This document shows positions 62,873 to 64,000 of a stretch of DNA of 64,000 bases, in pieces; position 1 is the stretch's first letter, and each line of letters begins with the position of its first letter. A program made the translations under genes and the position numbers. Origin of the DNA: Sacculina carcini (lineage: Eukaryota > Arthropoda > Thecostraca > Sacculinidae). The stretch spans positions 762,795-826,794 of the forward strand of contig OU696595.1 of the NCBI GenBank assembly GCA_916048095.2, read 5' to 3'. The notes under the pieces were generated by a model, which was not told the origin of the DNA, searched no databases, and saw nothing but the letters and a program-made list of their open reading frames with translations.

Positions 62873-64000
62873 AAAGTGAAAGGTAGAAAGAAGAGAGATA
62901 ATTTACACCTTATATCATCACTAATATAGACAATGTTCTCTACAGTATAATACGTTTTCACCATGAAAAACTTCTTAGAGTGTTTTTTGAAAACAGGGAT
63001 AGAAGTGATAGAACGTAGTGTTGGGGTGAGCTTATTGTAAATACGGGGTCCTAAGATAGAGAGACAACGATTATAGTGAGTATGTCTAGAAGGAAAAGCA
63101 GGTTCCAGTAAGAGACGAGAATTATCAGTTGACCTAAGTGTACGAGTAGATTTCTTGAAGGATAGAAGTTCAAGTAAGTACGAGGGCTTACGGAGAATAA
63201 GAGTGGAATGGATGATCAAACAGATGCGGTAGTCAATAAGCGCCTTAATAGGGAGAAGTCCTAATTTTTGTAGAAAGGGAGAGATATGAGAGACAGCAGG
63301 GATATTGTAGATTAGACGACGAGCTTTACTAATAAAAGATTGAAGTTTGCGAAGCTGGCGGTGGTTCAGAGAAAGAAAGAGCGAACAACAGTATTGTACC
63401 CTGCTGAGAATGAAAGAATTAGCTAGTTCGAAAGCAGCCGAGACAGTTAAATATCTACGGATAGAATAGATTCGCCTAATGTGAAAGTTACATACCCTAA
63501 TGATATCAGAGATGTATGGTTCAAAAGAAAGAGAATCATCTAGCAAGACACCTAAGCTTCAAACAGATTTAGAGAGAAGAACAGTTAGACAAGTTAAACT
63601 TCTAGAAGATTGAAAAAGGATAAATTTTGCTTATCCGGATTGAGCTTGAGATGGTGGGACAAAGACCAGGTTTCAATGTCATCCAAGAGAGAAGAAACAG
63701 AAGATTGGGAAATAGTATCAGACGAGAGAATAATTTGGATGTCATCCGCAAAGATTTGGAAAGTGACATCATGACGACGAAGGATTTCACCTATGGAGGT
63801 TAAGTAAATATTAAAAAGGAGAGGGCCTAGGACGGACCCCTGTGGGACACCGTATGAGAGTGGGAAAGACTCACTACAAGAATCACTGGTACAAACAAGC
63901 TGAGATCGTGAAAGAAGATAAGAGCGGAAGAATGATAGTGCAGCGCCACAAATACCTAGGTTGGATAGAGTATTGAGTAGAATTAGATGATCAACAGTGT
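62873..64000 (-). pseudogene. CR1/L2-like non-LTR reverse transcriptase, decayed, partial
   Basis: Reading on the minus strand from the window edge, the frame is open through TVDHLILLNTLSNLGICG, ALSFFRSYLLSRSQLV, YGVPQGSVLGPLLFNIYL and QIFADDIQIIL (the catalytic FADD box) to LKLNPDK. It is displaced near 63,628; the family frame resumes as KFILFQSSRSL. A TGA at 63,559-63,561 interrupts it before GVLLDDSLSFEPYI. The thumb and C-terminal part follow (SRVQYCCSLFLSL, LRKLQSFISKARRLIYNIP, LGPRIYNKLT). No stop follows; the frame runs into the GT-rich repeat. The endonuclease and 5' part lie outside the window. The clade is inferred from the GVPQGS and LQ...RLI pattern. Confidence 0.85.

Noticed and set aside
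1..64000. A prokaryotic defence or CRISPR system
   Set aside because: The window is eukaryotic repeat DNA; the repeats have no spacer pattern and no associated nuclease genes.

Overview
The window is AT-rich, repeat-dominated animal DNA. The organism looks like an invertebrate metazoan, but I cannot name the species. The grounds are four classes of eukaryotic transposon: a Ty3/gypsy-type LTR retrotransposon, a Penelope-like element with the C-terminal part of a GIY-YIG endonuclease, a CR1/L2-like non-LTR reverse transcriptase, and a Tc1/mariner-like transposase fragment. TA, TG and TCTG microsatellites are abundant. I see no convincing single-copy host gene, no rRNA, no tRNA and no CRISPR. 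Most short open frames (for example Cys-Val runs over TG tracts, or those around the CG-rich tag) are by-products of duplicated repeats.

Layout. (1) 1-11,776: one complex host repeat family in a single polarity. It has dimeric ~380-bp satellite-like monomers, CG-rich tag modules (CCGCACGACGGGCGGG) and a compound TA/TG microsatellite cassette. Within it lie a 2.475-kb tandem duplication and a ~9.05-kb-spaced direct repeat. (2) 11,777-35,949: about 2.8 tandem units of ~8.73 kb. Each carries the same 5.3-kb Ty3-like element on the minus strand, with 314-bp LTRs and the GGAAT target duplication, inserted in the host repeat. (3) 36,008-37,115: Penelope-like remnants in head-to-tail order, with a hammerhead-ribozyme-like motif between the two partial copies. 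A microsatellite cassette and a near-perfect foldback element (37,300-37,595) follow. (4) ~37,880-61,601: the host repeat family again, in reverse polarity, rebuilt by several overlapping direct duplications. Its far end is an inverted copy of the first ~5 kb of the window. (5) 61,602-64,000: a long TA tract, an internally deleted Tc1/mariner fragment, a CA-rich minisatellite and a decayed CR1-like reverse transcriptase that runs off the end.

The Ty3-like element encodes Gag (N-terminal C2H2-like finger, capsid-like region, Cys/His knuckles), protease, reverse transcriptase and RNase H in one 1021-codon frame. The last RNase H motif and the integrase lie in a second frame, displaced at a run of seven A. 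All three copies share this shift, the insertion site and one LTR-LTR difference. So one insertion, already carrying these changes, was later multiplied as DNA by tandem duplication; three separate transpositions do not explain it. I found no confident evidence of a new multi-gene system. The most noteworthy items are the ribozyme-like Penelope junction, the polarity-switching CG-tagged repeat family and the amplified retrotransposon locus.
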